A stretch of 64,000 nt of DNA, taken from contig CAMIWE010000002.1 in the NCBI GenBank assembly GCA_946402335.1, forward strand, positions 30,235 to 94,234, given 5' to 3'. A program made the translations under genes and the position numbers. Positions within the stretch are counted from its first letter, which is position 1; the number at the start of each line of letters is the position of its first letter. Under the pieces are notes generated by a model that ran no database searches, was not told the origin of the DNA, and saw only the letters and a list, made by a program, of their open reading frames with translations. Origin of the DNA: an uncultured Lachnoclostridium sp. Its GTDB lineage: Bacteria; Bacillota; Clostridia; Lachnospirales; Lachnospiraceae. Positions 63,601 to 64,000 of the stretch are shown piece by piece.

Positions 63601-64000
63601 AGCATTATTATGACAACTTTTATGTTTGGACTCCGGTTGGAAAGGAAGTAACGGATAATACAATAATTAGTCCTGAAGAAAAAGTTAATGTTGCAGACAT
63701 TCCGTTCGTAAATGGAAAATGCGAATTTTATGCATTTACCATGAGATACTTTATCAATTATCATATTGTATTGCATGAAACTGAACCGGAGTTTCTTGTG
63801 GATGCAGATTATTATGCTAATGAAGTATGGACAGAAGAAGATAAAGAACACGAAGCTGAGATTATGAGTACTTTCCCGGATGTATTTTATACAGGGAATG
63901 AACAAACTCCGTTTTTTTATGAGAATAATATCTTTTTTAGCGGTTTAGGCCGTGTAGTAGATATTAGTTGGATAAAAGAAAGCCTGGATCCGGAAATTGG
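60693..64000 (+). CDS. Giant secreted protein of tandem InlB B-type repeats (runs off the window)
   Basis: Start ATG at 60693 after ACGGAGGAATAAG; the frame stays open to the window end, so at least 1102 residues. Signal peptide about 1-35 (LFRIIGVLFALVMVITLV core). From residue ~38 to ~918 lie twelve Listeria-Bacteroides/InlB B-type repeats of ~74 aa (222 bp), each with (Y/F)DANGG---AP--Q and GY-F-GW and a final LYAKWQ or LYAVW. The part after that is not repetitive (starts AQNAPDQKIIFYSDDP). The repeats are all of one type, unlike the A-B-C order in the two other InlB-repeat giants. No CxxC repeats seen. Under riboswitch copy 4. Confidence 0.9.
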   Translation, partial: MKNSKTLFRIIGVLFALVMVITLVSMKPTKASSMTFTVSYDANGGTNAPAKQSGTRGYPLKLTSEIPTRDGYKFVGWSTSKNGELEFAPGGSYNRSTDVTLYAKWQANIYYVYFDANGGSNAPARQVKSHGTNITIKADVPTRTGHTFAGWATKPGGGVEYVPGSVYSKNATVTFYAVWQPIAYAVKYYANGGSNPPANQTKYYGINLTLSSVKPTRTGYSFVGWSSTKDGNPEFAAGGIYDKNANVNLYAKWQANLYYVNFDANGGKNAPARQVKSYGSNITITTAKPTRDGYTFQGWSTTKDGAVVYAAGATYSDNKTVTLYAKWKLNTYTIKYDANGGSGAPSNQTKTHGTNITLSSTKPTRSGYVFKGWSTVKDGAVKYAAGAAYTANEAVTLYAKWVKTYTVSYVAKDASNVPAAQTKEHGVALTLSKQKPTKTGYTFVGWSSTDGGELEYAAGGSYTKDTNITLYAKWQINTYAVTFNTNGGSTPPAKQTKTYGQTLKLTTTVPTRSGFTFMGWATSASGSVAYAAGGSYTKNEAVTLYAVWAKNYAVTYNANGGSGAPANQTKVHGVSLALQTTKPGRTGYTFQGWAITKDGAVKYAAGATYTANEAVTLYAVWTLNTYSVKYDANGGSGAPGPQTKTHGTNITLSSTKPTRTGFTFVGWASKKDGTLEFAAGGVYDKDANVILYAKWQANIYYVNYDANGGTDAPARQAKSHGTNITLTTAKPNRTGYTFHGWSAVKDGAVKYTGGETYTDNKTITLYAVWKLNEYTIKVDANGGTGAPGPQTKTHGTNITLSSTKPTRTGFTFVGWASKKDGTLEFAAGGVYDKDANVILYAKWQANIYYVNYDANGGTDAPARQAKSHGTNITLTTAKPDRTGYTFKGWATSKNGSVVYAPGATYKDNKTITLYAIWAQNAPDQKIIFYSDDPKSGRPYEKVYEANIASGTTEWTFPNPENLVLDDDSQQHYYDNFYVWTPVGKEVTDNTIISPEEKVNVADIPFVNGKCEFYAFTMRYFINYHIVLHETEPEFLVDADYYANEVWTEEDKEHEAEIMSTFPDVFYTGNEQTPFFYENNIFFSGLGRVVDISWIKESLDPEI
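62600..63328 (+). repeat. 285-bp exact direct repeat inside the last gene
   Basis: Bases 62600-62884 are identical to 63044-63328 (offset 444 bp, exactly two 222-bp repeat units). This is a very recent two-unit duplication or gene conversion. Confidence 0.92.

Noticed and set aside
1-64000. tRNA, rRNA, phage, transposase and GGDEF/EAL genes
   Set aside because: Looked for by characteristic sequence and protein motifs; none seen. The c-di-GMP enzymes must lie elsewhere in the genome.

Overview
The window looks like a chromosomal segment of a low-GC-group anaerobe of the class Clostridia, most likely Lachnospiraceae. This is inferred from the protein families: an LTA-synthase-type enzyme, a stand-alone YlmH/RqcP2 protein, a CD3324-type helix-turn-helix, TPM/YgcG-like membrane proteins, Listeria-Bacteroides (InlB B-type) repeats, strong AGGAGG ribosome binding sites and TTGACA/TATAAT-like promoters. 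No rRNA, tRNA, CRISPR array, insertion sequence or phage gene was seen.

Layout. (1) 2-9640, plus strand: a tightly packed envelope operon, namely the end of a membrane protein, a triple-TPM membrane protein, a processive GT2 glycosyltransferase, an LTA-synthase-like enzyme, an alpha/beta hydrolase, MurF, Ddl and an 88-aa protein, closed by a terminator. (2) 9.8-11.3 kb: an ECF sigma factor overlapping its probable membrane anti-sigma partner. (3) 11.4-18.6 kb, minus strand: an FRG-domain protein, a lipoprotein with an internal duplication and a structured leader, and a four-gene carbohydrate ABC importer operon. (4) 18.7-23.1 kb, plus strand: a divergent operon of four membrane-anchored proteins that share an unrecognised domain, called here the YYGL domain; the first is fused to an extracellular solute-binding domain. 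(5) 23.2-44.9 kb: giant secreted repeat proteins of 2227, 937, 1223 and 2140 aa, with a fifth YYGL protein between the last two. (6) 45.1-60.2 kb: ordinary genes (PlsC-type acyltransferase, GltS-type symporter, voltage-type K+ channel, YlmH, a sixth YYGL protein with a zinc ribbon, a GMP synthase lacking its amidotransferase domain, a metallophosphoesterase, an M32 carboxypeptidase, Fic, an APH-type kinase, HicB, a CD3324-ParB fusion, a P-loop kinase and a NUDIX hydrolase). (7) 60.4-64.0 kb: a further giant repeat protein that runs off the window.

The most striking feature is the regulation of the giant proteins. Four near-identical cassettes (promoter TTGCAT/TTGTAT, 17 bp, TATNTT-like; then a GEMM-I/c-di-GMP-I riboswitch; then an intrinsic terminator that begins inside the aptamer's last strand) stand in front of the 2227-aa gene, the 937/1223-aa pair, the 2140-aa gene and the last gene. 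Because the closing aptamer helix and the terminator compete for the same bases, binding of c-di-GMP should turn transcription ON. The products are built from Cys-rich CxxC/His repeats, BACON-like domains and InlB B-repeats, with signal peptides but no visible wall anchor. Together they read as a c-di-GMP-switched surface or adhesion regulon in an area rich in recently copied internal repeats, with the six YYGL proteins as candidate partners.
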